This document shows, piece by piece, positions 7,857 through 16,569 of a DNA stretch of 23,576 bases. Origin of the DNA: JAGTVB01 sp049282355 (GTDB lineage: Bacteria; Pseudomonadota; Gammaproteobacteria; HK1); NCBI GenBank assembly GCA_049282355.1, contig JBAPTW010000099.1:1-23576 (forward strand), in the 5' to 3' direction. The notes beneath the pieces were generated by a model. That model was not told the DNA's origin. It did no database searches and saw only the letters and a list, made by a program, of their open reading frames with translations. Position 1 is the first letter of the stretch. Each line of letters opens with the position of its first letter. The position numbers were made by a program, and so were the translations under genes.

Positions 7857-10223
7857 TCACTTGAGCTCAACTTTGACACTCTGAATCTTACCGTCGAATG
7901 CAAAGGGCCGCCTATCATAGTAACTCAGCGAGACCGGCGAGCCCAGGTCCACGCCGACGTCGAAGGTTTCAGTGGCGGTAAAGGCTGCCGGCACAGTACG
8001 CTTGACCGTGGTGCGCGCGACTTCCTGACCATCTACGCTCATGACGACCTCGGCGGGAGCCGCGGGCTTGTCGATGGTTGTGTCCACCTCGATAAGGTGC
8101 TTGCCGGAGGCGAGTTTGTCCTTAGTTCGTACCGAGTAGTTTTCGATGATCATCATGTTGTACTCGTACACCAGGTGGCCCTTGTCCAGGTAGAGCGTAA
8201 GCCCCCCGCTGGCACCACCTACTGCGTACAGCACGCCGCTGGCGTTTTCATCCAACTCGGCAGCAATGCTGACGTGGGTGCTCTGTCGTCCAACGCCCGG
8301 CGCCGAAAATTCTGGCATTCTTCGGGTGCTTTGGCTGAACGTCCAACTTTTGTAGTGGGTTTTGATCCGGTCCTCGGGGTGAAGCCGGAGCCAGTTGCCT
8401 GCGCCGATCGGAAAGTCCTTGTTGTCCTCAGCCAGCGTGAGGAAGCGCTTCTTCAGCTGCTCAAGCTTTGCTGGGTGTTTGGCTGCTAGGTCCGTCGCTT
8501 GCGAAAAGTCGCTGCGCAGATCGTAAAGCTCCCATTCATCCTTGGCGGAATCCCAATTCTGGATTCTCTTTACGGATCCGGGGGTATCCCAGGGAATAAA
8601 CGGCCCGAAGGTCCCCGCGAACCAGCCGTCATCGTAAATGGCGCGGCTGCCGTTGTTGTCGAAGAACTGCGTCTTTTTTTGCGTCTCGGCGGTCGGGTTG
8701 TCGAAGGTGTAGGCTAGGCTCACACCATCCATCGGCATCTGCTCGTACCCATGAACGACTTTGGGTTGGGGGATACCGAGGATCTCATAGATGGTGGGGG
8801 CGATGTCCACCACGTGATGGAACTGCGAGCGCATGGCGTTGTCTGGCTTGATGCGCTTCGGCCAGGAGACCACCATCGGATTTCGGGTTCCGCCGAAGTA
8901 AGCACCGAGCAATTTGGTGCCCTTGAATGGCGTATCGCCGGCCCATGCCCAGCCCGCGTGGTACATATTGTCCACTTTCGGTGAACCCAGCACCTCCAAG
9001 CCGCCGATGCGAGCGAGCGCTTCCATCTGCTGTTCGACGGTGTTCGGGATGTTGTTCTGTGCCAGCAGCTCGCTGATGGAGCCTTGTTGGCCTTCGGCGC
9101 TCGAACCGTTGTCGCCGAAGATATAGAAAACGAGCGTGTTTTCTTTCAGCCCACGCTGGTCCAGACCCTGGAGAAGTCTGCCGACCTGGTGATCCGTGTG
9201 TTCCACGAAGCCGGCGAAAATCTCCATCAGCCGCGTCTGAAAGGCCCGCTGGTTTTCGGGAATGCTGTCCCAGGGAGGCATCGTCGGATCCCGCTCGGTC
9301 AGCTTGGTATCGGGCGGAATGACGCCCATCTCGAGCTGGCGCTTATAGACCCGCTGGCGATAGGCGTCCCAGCCGTGATCGAACTTGCCTTTGTACTTGT
9401 CTGCCCACTCGGTAAAGATGTGATGCGGCCCGTGTACACCGCCCGGCACCCAGTACATAAAGAACGGCTTGTCCGGCGAGAAGGCCTGATGATCGTCCAG
9501 CCACTTGAGCGCCTTATCGACCATGTCCTGCGTCAGGTGGTACTTGGGGTCGTCGTGCGGTGGCTCTATGTGATCGTAGTTCTCGGTCAGGCGCGGCTCC
9601 CACTGCGACGTCTCGCCGCCCAGGAAGCCGTAGAAGTACTCGAAGCCATAGCCATTCGGCCAATGGTTCTTAGGCCCCATGGCCGTGGTCTCGATGGCCG
9701 GTGTGTTGTGCCACTTACCGAATGCCGCTGTCTGGTAGCCATATTCCTTGAGGACTTCGGCGACAGTCGCGGCGGTCTTCGGGATGACGCCGGTATAGCC
9801 ATCGAAGGCGACCGCTCGCTCGGCGATGGTACCGGAGCCGACCCGGGTGTGGTTGCGCCCGGTCAATATAGCCGCGCGTGTGGGCGAGCAGATCGAGGTG
9901 GTGTGGAAGGCGTTATAGCGAAGGCCCTCCTCGGCGAGCTTCGTCAGGGTAGGTGTGTGGACCTCGCCGCCGAAGGCCTCAGCGATGCCGAAGCCGACGT
10001 CGTCGAGCATGACGATCAGGATGTTGGGGGCATCCTCAGGCAACCGCTGCGGCGCCTTGGGCCATTTCATGGTGGAGTCCTGCAGCCTCGGTTTCGCCAC
10101 GCCCGCCATCGGCATCGGAGGAAACGGCAGCACGGAACCGTCATCTGGCGTAGCATCTGGCGCGCCGGCAAAAGCAGATCCCAAGCACAAACTCAGAGCC
10201 AGTGTGACGGCGAGCGGTTTCAT
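7857..10223 (-). CDS. secreted/periplasmic arylsulfatase (sulfatase S1 family)
   Basis: Hydrolyses sulfate esters of unknown substrate. I choose the ATG at 10223 (788 residues), preceded by AAGGAAA. A GTG at 10244 would add seven residues before a clear signal peptide (MKPLAVTLALSLCLGSAFA, cleavage after AFA). Metal ligands Asp74-Asp75 lie in VMLDDVGFG. The catalytic CSPTR (112-116) provides the Cys that becomes formylglycine, followed by AAILTGRNHTRVG. A second metal-site motif reads FGDNGSSAEG. The C-terminal ~200 residues after the sulfatase fold form a beta-rich extension. CSPTR is the Cys type, so a formylglycine-generating enzyme must be encoded elsewhere. A remnant of a second sulfatase lies 17 bp upstream, pointing to an ancestral tandem pair. 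Confidence 0.93.
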   Translation of the reverse strand: MKPLAVTLALSLCLGSAFAGAPDATPDDGSVLPFPPMPMAGVAKPRLQDSTMKWPKAPQRLPEDAPNILIVMLDDVGFGIAEAFGGEVHTPTLTKLAEEGLRYNAFHTTSICSPTRAAILTGRNHTRVGSGTIAERAVAFDGYTGVIPKTAATVAEVLKEYGYQTAAFGKWHNTPAIETTAMGPKNHWPNGYGFEYFYGFLGGETSQWEPRLTENYDHIEPPHDDPKYHLTQDMVDKALKWLDDHQAFSPDKPFFMYWVPGGVHGPHHIFTEWADKYKGKFDHGWDAYRQRVYKRQLEMGVIPPDTKLTERDPTMPPWDSIPENQRAFQTRLMEIFAGFVEHTDHQVGRLLQGLDQRGLKENTLVFYIFGDNGSSAEGQQGSISELLAQNNIPNTVEQQMEALARIGGLEVLGSPKVDNMYHAGWAWAGDTPFKGTKLLGAYFGGTRNPMVVSWPKRIKPDNAMRSQFHHVVDIAPTIYEILGIPQPKVVHGYEQMPMDGVSLAYTFDNPTAETQKKTQFFDNNGSRAIYDDGWFAGTFGPFIPWDTPGSVKRIQNWDSAKDEWELYDLRSDFSQATDLAAKHPAKLEQLKKRFLTLAEDNKDFPIGAGNWLRLHPEDRIKTHYKSWTFSQSTRRMPEFSAPGVGRQSTHVSIAAELDENASGVLYAVGGASGGLTLYLDKGHLVYEYNMMIIENYSVRTKDKLASGKHLIEVDTTIDKPAAPAEVVMSVDGQEVARTTVKRTVPAAFTATETFDVGVDLGSPVSLSYYDRRPFAFDGKIQSVKVELK

Positions 10224-10240
10224 AGTGGTTTCCTTCACTG

Positions 10241-10650
10241 TCACCTTTTTTTCTTATTGACACCAAGCCCCAGGCCCACGTCCTTGGGTGGATACTTCTT
10301 GAAGGTGGCGAGGTGCGCCTTGGCCTCGGCGCCCAGCGTGGCCATCCAGGCATTGCGACGATGGCCGACCGGGTGCTGTTCCTTCGGGTCAATATAGAGG
10401 TTGAATACCCACGGGACTGACAGCTCTCGGACCACGGCCATGTCAATTTCCAGCAAGTGCCGCTCGGGCTCGATGACTTTGTAGTGCGCCTTGTATTCGT
10501 ACATGCGAAGCGCATAGATCCATCAGGTCGAACAACCCGTCGCTGATCTGGCCGGGCTCGATCATTCTCTTCCAGTAGGCGATGCCGGGAATACGAATAC
10601 CACCCTCCCAGCCAGTCAGTTTAGAGAACATTAGCGGCGGATCGTGCCTC
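10241..10650 (-). pseudogene. remnant of a second arylsulfatase gene (internal deletion)
   Basis: Two pieces of a sulfatase C-terminal half lie in different frames. The upstream piece (about 10515-10650) reads FSKLTGWEGGIRIPGI then ISDGLFDLMDL, matching the part after the sulfatase active site. The downstream piece (10241-10516) reads YALRMYEYKAHYKV, then VFNLYIDPKEQHPVGHRR, matching the family C-terminus. They meet near 10515, where the middle section usually found between them is missing and the frame changes. The N-terminal half with the catalytic Cys is absent. The far 5' boundary of homology cannot be fixed by eye; the first frame stays open to about 10685. No functional product is expected. 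Confidence 0.8.
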
Positions 10651-10865
10651 TGTCGGTCGTCGGCGGCGACGCAAGAGCCTAACACAACACCCCCGCAAAA
10701 TCGCTCCAGTCTCCTTGCACGAGTGGCAATTTCCGGCTATCCACGTCAACCTCGTCCATCTCGGTGCTTTGGCCTACTGCGGGGCAGGCGACCGGCAGGC
10801 GCCTAATGCTGGGCGGCGTTTCGAGCGAGCTCTGCTATACGTTGACTAGCGCTGATGCTTTAACG

Positions 10866-11765
10866 TCAGAAATTCACGGCGGCGAATACCGTCGGTCCCA
10901 AGTAATTGAACTCGAATTCACCTCTGAGGTCGGCATTGCTCTTGTCCTCCAAATCGAGGTTGAAGTATTTCAGCCCCGCCCCCAGGGCGAGGTGCTTAAC
11001 GAGCTGATATTGCAGATCCGCAGAAACCTCCACCAGGCTACCCTGGTAATCGCCTAAATCCAGTGCAAAGCCAATTGCGGTGGCGGTGGCCGAAAGCTTC
11101 GGGGTGAAAGCCCATCCGAAAGAGCCGCCAATGTGAGGAAGCGGGAACACTATGTCACCCTCTTCGCGTCTCGGCGTCGAGCGGGTAAGGCTGCCGAGGC
11201 CGGCCACCGTAAGGTTGCCGCTGATCTGGATGCCGGCATCGGCGCCGGCAAAGTGTGCTCCAATCAGCAAGGCGAGTTCCTTTCGGCCATCGTTGATTAA
11301 TGAGAACCCATAGGTGAAGCGACCGAGCTTCACGTCGAAATCGGTCTCGAGCAGTGCGCCCGCATTGGCGATGGTATCCCCGATAGCGAAATCGGCACTG
11401 GCCGCTCGAGTACCGGACCGGTCTAGCTGAACATATTCGAACTCCAGTCGCTGCCGACGGGTAATACGCCAACGCGCGCCCGCCCAAAACGTCGGTGAAG
11501 TCTCTTCCAGTGCGAGATCGTCCTCAAAATCGAGAACGGTTCCTAAACGACCGGTTGTCGAGTCGAGACGGATCTTGGAATCAATACTGGGGAAAAAGCC
11601 GCCAACGCGGAGCGAGAAGCGATCGGTGAATTCCGGATTCACTTGACCTTCCGTCGCCGTCACGGAGTTGGCCCCTAGGCCGCCACAAACCGCAAGCGCC
11701 GCAACAAGGGGCGCTCGCCTACGGGAATGATGTTTAAAGACTCCTGATGCCGGCGCATCCGTCAT
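10866..11765 (-). CDS. predicted outer-membrane beta-barrel protein
   Basis: A 299-residue protein from the ATG at 11765, chosen over the ATG at 11822 because AAAGGAG lies at ideal spacing. An Arg-rich N-terminus (HHSRRRAP) leads into a hydrophobic stretch and an Ala-rich possible signal peptide ending near SVTATEG. The rest alternates polar and hydrophobic residues in short strands (for example RQRLEFEYVQLDRSG, KLSATATAIGFALDLGDYQ, HLALGAGLKYFNLDLED). It ends in NYLGPTVFAAVNF, a typical C-terminal Phe assembly signal for BamA. The exact family is not recognised; it resembles small porin-like hypothetical proteins. It lies upstream of the sulfatase remnant on the same strand, possibly once co-transcribed. 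Confidence 0.7.
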   Translation of the reverse strand: MTDAPASGVFKHHSRRRAPLVAALAVCGGLGANSVTATEGQVNPEFTDRFSLRVGGFFPSIDSKIRLDSTTGRLGTVLDFEDDLALEETSPTFWAGARWRITRRQRLEFEYVQLDRSGTRAASADFAIGDTIANAGALLETDFDVKLGRFTYGFSLINDGRKELALLIGAHFAGADAGIQISGNLTVAGLGSLTRSTPRREEGDIVFPLPHIGGSFGWAFTPKLSATATAIGFALDLGDYQGSLVEVSADLQYQLVKHLALGAGLKYFNLDLEDKSNADLRGEFEFNYLGPTVFAAVNF

Positions 11766-11888
11766 TTGCGAGCTCCTTTCAAGGTTGATCGCCGCACTGT
11801 GCAAGGCGCAGCATTGTGCCAATGCGTTGCCGGCTATCCTAGCACGAACGGGAGTTGGTCAAGGCTGGCGCTGGCAGGTTATTTTATC

Positions 11889-11904
11889 CCTCCTCAGAGG
11901 GAGG
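11889..11904. other. hairpin downstream of lrgB
   Basis: CCTCC(T)-CAGA-(G)GGAGG forms a 5-6 bp GC-rich stem about 90 bp past the lrgB stop. No T-run follows on the minus strand, so it is at best a weak or factor-assisted terminator, or an RNA-stabilising stem. Confidence 0.35.
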
Positions 11905-11995
11905 TAAAGACAAGCCTTTGAGTGCGTTCAAGAGGCATGGTGTCCACTGGGTTTCCCCGGGTCACGTCGCTTCTCAGGAAGATGGGTCTAAGCGA

Positions 11996-12724
11996 TCACC
12001 CGAATGCCCAGCGCAGCACGAAGGGCAGCGCGAAGGCCGAGGTCAGCGCCATGAGGCCCATGGCCAGCGCAGAAAACGCACCGGCGAGATCGCTGATCTG
12101 GAAGGCCCGTGCCGTGCCTATGCCGTGGGAGTTCAACCCCAACGCCAAACCCCGCGCGCGGTCGTCTCGGACCCGTACTACCGCCAATACGCCGGCGCCG
12201 ATGACGGCACCGAGCACGCCGGTGAGCACCACCAGGGCCGCCGTCAGGGAGGGCAGTCCGCCCACCTTCTCGGTGATACCCATGGCCACCGGCGCGGTGA
12301 CCGACTTGGGCGCCAGCGAGATCAGGGTTTGTTGCGATGCCCCCAGCCATTGGGCAAGGAACACGGCGCTACTCACAGAGACGGTGGCGCCGAGGATGAT
12401 GGACGCCAGAATGGGCAGCAACAGCTGGCGTATCAGGCGCAGGTGCCGATAAAGGGGAATCGCCAAGGCGACAGTGGCGGGGCCCAGCATGAAGTGCACG
12501 AATTGCGCCCCCTCGAAGTAGGTCCGGTAGTCGGTCCCCGTTACGCTGAGCAGGGTTACCAGCATGAGGATCGACAGCAGGACGGGATTAAAGATGGCCT
12601 TCTGGCCGCTGCGGCGAAAAATCCAGTCCCCGGCCACATAGGCCAGCACCGTCAGCGTCAGATGCAACAGCGGGCTGGTGGCGAGATACACCCAGATGTC
12701 GCCCAGCGCGAGGTCGAGCTTCAT
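11996..12724 (-). CDS. lrgB: LrgB/CidB-family membrane protein
   Basis: Inner-membrane protein of the LrgB family, which works with LrgA-type partners. In Gram-positive bacteria the pair modulates murein hydrolase export and lysis; plant and some bacterial homologues carry glycolate, glycerate or pyruvate. The 242-residue length is typical. About six to eight hydrophobic segments are visible, with the family signature SLAPKSVTAPVAMGI (about 157-171) and GLNSHGIGTARAFQ (about 206-219). The ATG at 12724 follows the lrgA stop by three bases, with its GAGAAGGG Shine-Dalgarno inside the end of lrgA, so translation should be coupled. Which role applies here cannot be told from sequence. Confidence 0.9.
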   Translation of the reverse strand: MKLDLALGDIWVYLATSPLLHLTLTVLAYVAGDWIFRRSGQKAIFNPVLLSILMLVTLLSVTGTDYRTYFEGAQFVHFMLGPATVALAIPLYRHLRLIRQLLLPILASIILGATVSVSSAVFLAQWLGASQQTLISLAPKSVTAPVAMGITEKVGGLPSLTAALVVLTGVLGAVIGAGVLAVVRVRDDRARGLALGLNSHGIGTARAFQISDLAGAFSALAMGLMALTSAFALPFVLRWAFG

Positions 12725-12727
12725 CCT

Positions 12728-13090
12728 TCAGCCCTTCTCTCGGCGGCGTTCCAGCCAGCCAATGAGCTTTGTCATGAGCAGCCCAGTGGCCGCGATGGTC
12801 AACACCGTGCTCAGTACCAAGGCCAACACAATTGCCAGCCACTCTTCGCGCAGCATGGTGATGTGGAGCATGACACCCACACCTGCCGGCACGAACAGCA
12901 GCGACAGATGGGAAAGCAGACCGTCTGCCACCCACCCTAGCCCCTGAGGAATGGCGCCTCGCAGGGCGAGGCCAATGAACAATAAGGCCATACCCACCAC
13001 CGGACCTGGGATAGGCAGCCCAGTCCACGCGACGAAAATTTCGCCGACGAGCTGGCACAGCAGCAGGAGCGCAATGAACTTCAGGATCAT
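12728..13090 (-). CDS. lrgA: LrgA/CidA-family holin-like protein
   Basis: Small inner-membrane partner of LrgB. I prefer the ATG at 13090 (120 residues), nine bases after GAAGG; the ATG at 13099 would put that site directly against the start codon. Four hydrophobic segments are visible, and the family motif LPIPGPVVGMALLF lies near residue 28, as expected for LrgA/CidA/YohJ proteins. It is the middle gene of a tight pirin-lrgA-lrgB unit, 20-30 bp after the pirin stop. Symbols lrgA/cidA/yohJ are used interchangeably for such pairs. Confidence 0.88.
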   Translation of the reverse strand: MILKFIALLLLCQLVGEIFVAWTGLPIPGPVVGMALLFIGLALRGAIPQGLGWVADGLLSHLSLLFVPAGVGVMLHITMLREEWLAIVLALVLSTVLTIAATGLLMTKLIGWLERRREKG

Positions 13091-13119
13091 AATCGGCATC
13101 CTTCGCGGGATTGGCCGGA

Positions 13120-13797
13120 CTACTGCCTCAAGTGCACGAGGATGAGATGCGCCTCTTCCGTGGCCTCGAACGCCAGGTCTTCATCACGGATCAAGTCACC
13201 GTCACTGACAGCGGTTCCGTTAACAACTCCGCAGCCGCGCATCACGTAGGCGAGAGATGGCCCACTGACCGATGCCTTCTGGCCGGCTTCGAGCAGCCCG
13301 ACATCAATGAGCGTGTGGCTATCGAAAGTCGCATCTTGATCCGTCGATCCACCGTAGACACGGGACATAGCACCAAGCCGCGGGCGATAGAGCTTGTAAC
13401 CAGCGGGTTCCCCTGAACGTTCAGGCAATACCCACAACTGAATCATCCGATTTTCGCTGTCGTCCGGGTTGACCTCGTTGTGTGAAAACCCTTCGCCACC
13501 GGCACGTTGCACCTGAACGTCGGTATCGCGCATTTTCTGGCCGTGCTGCAAAGATCCCTGGTGGGCGATGCGACCCGTTACCATCACGGAGATCACATCG
13601 ATCTCTCGATGGCTGTGCAGCCGGGTTTCACCTTTTGGAAGGAATCGAGCGTCTGCGAGGTACACGAAATTGCCGATCCCCTCCCAGGTGCCGGGCTCAC
13701 GACGCTCGTCATAGACCTTCGATCCCATGACCAGGCGATGCTCGCGCAGCCCCGCGAATCCGCCCTGGGGTAAATCATCGCGATGCAGGATCTCCAT
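13120..13797 (-). CDS. pirin / YhaK-family bicupin protein
   Basis: Cytoplasmic cupin-fold protein of 225 residues. The metal-binding pattern of pirins is visible in the N-terminal cupin: His61 and His63 (LHSHREID), then His106 and Glu108 (FSHNEVN). The intervening VMVTGRIAHQGS and WVLPERSG segments match the YhaK/YhhW subgroup, whose members include quercetinase-like dioxygenases and redox-sensing proteins. The second half lacks a matching ligand set, as usual. It is the first gene of the pirin-lrgA-lrgB unit. GAGGT sits about 11 bases before the ATG. Substrate and partner are unknown. Confidence 0.88.
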   Translation of the reverse strand: MEILHRDDLPQGGFAGLREHRLVMGSKVYDERREPGTWEGIGNFVYLADARFLPKGETRLHSHREIDVISVMVTGRIAHQGSLQHGQKMRDTDVQVQRAGGEGFSHNEVNPDDSENRMIQLWVLPERSGEPAGYKLYRPRLGAMSRVYGGSTDQDATFDSHTLIDVGLLEAGQKASVSGPSLAYVMRGCGVVNGTAVSDGDLIRDEDLAFEATEEAHLILVHLRQ

Positions 13798-14011
13798 GGA
13801 TTTTTCTACCTCGTCACATGTTTCAGCAGGCGTTGATAGGGGTTGCGGTTAGCTTCGCATGTTGACCGCCTTTCGCACCGTCGGCAAGTGGCGATCAATG
13901 GGGTCAGACTCGATTGAAAAGGCGTTTCCATCTTTATTCGTTCAAGAGACCGGGAGGCGGTCACGGGAGAACGGTTAGACTGTTGGTCGCTGCCGACCTT
14001 GAGGAGCCCTG
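13798..14011. other. intergenic region upstream of the pirin gene
   Basis: No gene is supported. It must carry the promoter of the pirin-lrgAB unit. A string reading GGGGTCAGACTCGATTGA (13900-13917) resembles sequences I associate with transposase-linked dispersed repeats, but this is from memory and uncertain. The stretch ends at the left terminus of the IS3-type element. Confidence 0.3.
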
Positions 14012-14091
14012 TGTCTATAGTGGTCCCCGAGAACCGAACCACGAATTAAGGTGATAATTTAGCCCGTGGCAAGAGTCGGAAGGGCAACGGC

Positions 14092-14517
14092 ATGAGGAAG
14101 ACGATCACGGCGCAGTTAAAGGCAGCGGTCGCCTTGGAGGCCTTGAAGGGCGAAAAGACACAGGCCCAGATTGCGAGCGAGTACGAGGTTCATCCGAACC
14201 AAGTGAGCGCATGGAAACAAGAAGCGCAAGCGGTACTGGTTGAGGCGTTCTCCAAAAAGCGAGGGCGGAAAGCTCGCGAGAACGGTGCCGGGGAACAGGC
14301 CTTGTACGAGCAGATTGGGCGGCTACAAATGGAATTGGACTGGTTGAAAAAAAGTCCAAGCCTTACCTGTGACGGTCAAAACGGAAATGATCGAGCCACA
14401 GCCAGCCCTCTCCATCCGACGCCAGTGCCTCTTGCTCAACGTCCCGAGAGGACGTTGGTACGCCCCAGCAGCGCTCGAGTCGGCCGCGGACCTCGAGTTC
14501 AAACGCCTGCTGGATGA
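14092..14517 (+). pseudogene. IS3-family transposase OrfA, frame-disturbed at its end
   Basis: DNA-binding subunit of an IS3-type transposase. The helix-turn-helix reads AAVALEALKGEKTQAQIA then SEYEVHPNQVSAWK, followed by a leucine-zipper-like LYEQIGRLQMELDWLKK. A GGAAGGG ribosome-binding site precedes the ATG. Normal OrfA proteins end soon after DWLKKK. Here an A7 run at 14347-14353 throws the frame into a 45-residue tail that resembles nothing. One more A would end the protein KSKPYL at TGA 14370-14372, overlapping the orfB GTG at 14369. It is therefore probably a one-base deletion, or less likely a programmed slippage site. Confidence 0.8.
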
Positions 14518-14750
14518 GGAATATCTGCGCCACCCGTTTTACGGCAGCCGACGGATGAGGGCTTATCTACGAAGCCTCGAGTGGACGATCAATCGCAAGC
14601 GGGTGCGCCGGTGCCTGCCCGAGATGGGCATTACGGCGCTTGGCCCCAAACCCAACACCAGCCGCCGAGACAAAGCGCATGCGGTCTATCCGTACCTGCT
14701 GCGCGATGTGGTGATCGAACGCGTGAACCAAGTAGGGAGCACGGATATCA
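14369..14750 (+). pseudogene. IS3-family transposase OrfB, 3'-truncated by the intron
   Basis: Catalytic rve-type (DDE) integrase subunit. It opens MTVKTEMIEPQPALSIRRQC and continues through the HTH_21 segment with HPFYGSRRM, then NRKRVRRCLPEMGITALGPKPNTS. It reaches the start of the catalytic core, RVNQVGSTDI, where IS3 enzymes have W-S-T-D-I-T-Y. The first catalytic Asp is the last recognisable landmark; the conserved Trp before it is Gly. From 14751 the sequence is intron, and the frame runs on to a stop at 14782 without homology. The second Asp and the Glu are missing, so no active transposase is possible. Confidence 0.85.
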
Positions 14751-15302
14751 GTGTGCTGCAGCAATGCGGCCGGGAGGTTTAAGGACGAGCCGACTGACGC
14801 ATGAGAAGCTGCATAAGAGATGGAGGAACAAGGCCCTCCAAGGTCTGCCTGCAGGGGCCGGCCTCAAACCACCCTGAGCGGCATGGGTTTAAAGATCGTT
14901 GTCGTGAGCGTCAGGGAAAAGGCGTGTTGAACACGTCAGGTGTGGATCGAGAAGGCGAACACCCCTGAACCATCGTTCAAGTGTCGAAACGCTTTAGATG
15001 ACATCAAAACCGGGGAGATGATGTTGCCCCGGGACGAGCCCATCGGAAGCCTGCTGACTGGGTGGGCGGTGTCCGGCATAGAGATGGCGCGAGCTCGATC
15101 GGGGCTCTTGTGCGCAACTGCAGGAACCTGGAGCTGCGATGCGAAGGGAGCCGGCCAAGAGAACAAAATCGAGGCCCTGAGTACCGAAGCGCAGCCCAGG
15201 GGCGGACCGATCTGTAAGAGCAATGAAAGGTCCGTAATGGACCTGGAGCAAAGGGGTCGGATTGTGCTGTTAACGCATGCGTCAACCGATGGGGAGGAAC
15301 GC

Positions 15303-16569
15303 ATGATGACAACAAAGCCGTTTGCGATTTCCAAACGCCTGGTAGGGGAGGCATACAAGCGCGTGAAGGCCAATGCCGGCGCCGCCGGAGTCGATGAGCA
15401 ATCGCTCGAGGAATTCGACCGATCGCTTGCCGACAACCTGTATCGGATTTGGAATCGGATGGCGGCGGGGAGTTACTTCCCGCCGCCAGTCAAAGCGGTC
15501 ACGATTCCAAAGAAATCAGGCGGTGATCGGATTCTCGGTATACCCACCGTGGCGGATCGAATTGCCCAAACGGTGGTCAAGCTGGCGTTGGAACCGCAAT
15601 TGGAGCCGCATTTTCATGCGGATTCCTATGGTTAGCGACCCGGCACATCGGCTCATCAGGCCCTGGAAGTCACCCGCAAGCGTTGTTGGTGGCCCGATTG
15701 GGTGCTGGAGTTTGACATCCGGGGTCTCGTTCGACCAAGTCAATCATGATCTGCTGATGAGCCGGGTGGCGCGGAAGATCAAGGACAAGCGACTCCTGAG
15801 GCTGATCCGACGCTATCTGACGGCGGGCATCCTGCACGGCGGGCTGGTGAGTATTCGCGAGGCGGGTACCCCACGAGGGTCACCGCTGTCACCTTTGCTG
15901 TCGAATGTCCTGCTGGACGAATTCGACAAGGAATTGGAACGCAGAGGACACTGTTTCTGCCGCTATGCTGACGACGCGAAGGTCTACGTGCGAAGCCGGC
16001 GGGCAGGCGAACGGGTCATGGCGTCGCTGACGCACTTCCTGGAGTCCAAGCTGCGCTTGAAGGTGAATCGCGCCAAGAGTGCCGTGGACCGGCCCTGGAA
16101 ACGCAAGTTTCTGGGCTACACGGTGACCAATCACCGCTCGCCACGCCTGAAGCCGGCACCGCAATCGGTGCAGCGGGCCAAGGACCGGATACGCGAGATT
16201 ACGCACAAGGGGCGGGGGCGAAACATCCTGAGGGTGATCAGGGAGATCAACCAATTTACGCGAGGGTGGGTCGGCTACTTTCGGCTTGCTACCGTCAAAC
16301 AGGCTTTCGAGGCCTTGGATCAATGGCTACGACGACGTCTCCGCAAGATCTTGTGGGAGCAGTGGAAGAAGCCCAAGACCCGGTTTCGGAAGCTCGTAGC
16401 ACTGGGGGTGAAAGCGGAGCGGGCTCGCAAGGCAACTGCCACCGGCCGTGGGGCCTGGTGGAACGCGGGGGCCTCGCATATGCACGCGGCCATAACCAAC
16501 CGGTTATTGGCACAATGGGGACTCTTGAGCCTACTCGGTCAACTTCAGCCTCGGCAGCGGCTCTCTTGA
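15303..16569 (+). pseudogene. group II intron reverse transcriptase/maturase, two lesions
   Basis: Intron-encoded protein needed for splicing and retrohoming. The ATG at 15303 has GGGGAGG seven bases upstream. The first piece reads through the RT0/RT1 blocks (VTIPKKSGGDRILGIPTVAD, then HFHADSYG) and stops at TAG 15633-15635, where homologues have Tyr in SYGYRPG. The frame then continues (RPGTSAHQAL ... LEFDIRGL) to an extra base near 15728, after which FDQVNHDLL resumes in the next frame. From there blocks RT4 (GTPRGSPLSPLLSN), RT5 with catalytic YADD, the maturase segment RWKRKFLGY-like and INQFTRGWVGYF follow. RT4 has Arg where Gln is usual. No HNH endonuclease domain is visible at the C-terminus. 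Confidence 0.88.

Larger units (their letters stand above)
14012..14750 (+). mobile_element. left part of an IS3-family insertion sequence
   Basis: The left terminus is taken as 14012, beginning TGTCTATAGTGG, the TG-start style of IS3 elements. orfA starts 80 bp inside and orfB overlaps it. The element is cut at 14750, where a group II intron begins. Its right end, the rest of orfB and any target-site duplication are not found on the other side of the intron. The exact left boundary is inferred from this pattern because no right terminal repeat is available for comparison. Confidence 0.75.

Noticed and set aside
9084..10397. Long open frame (437 codons) antisense to the sulfatase
   Set aside because: It mirrors the codon pattern of the real gene on the other strand, has no recognisable domain and crosses the gene boundary.
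11855..12940. Open frame of 361 codons antisense to lrgB/lrgA
   Set aside because: Composition is dominated by Gln, Arg, Gly and His, as expected of a shadow frame opposite membrane-protein codons; no family features.
13806..14042. 78-codon minus-strand frame between the pirin gene and the IS
   Set aside because: It begins inside the IS terminal sequence and shows no homology; most likely chance.
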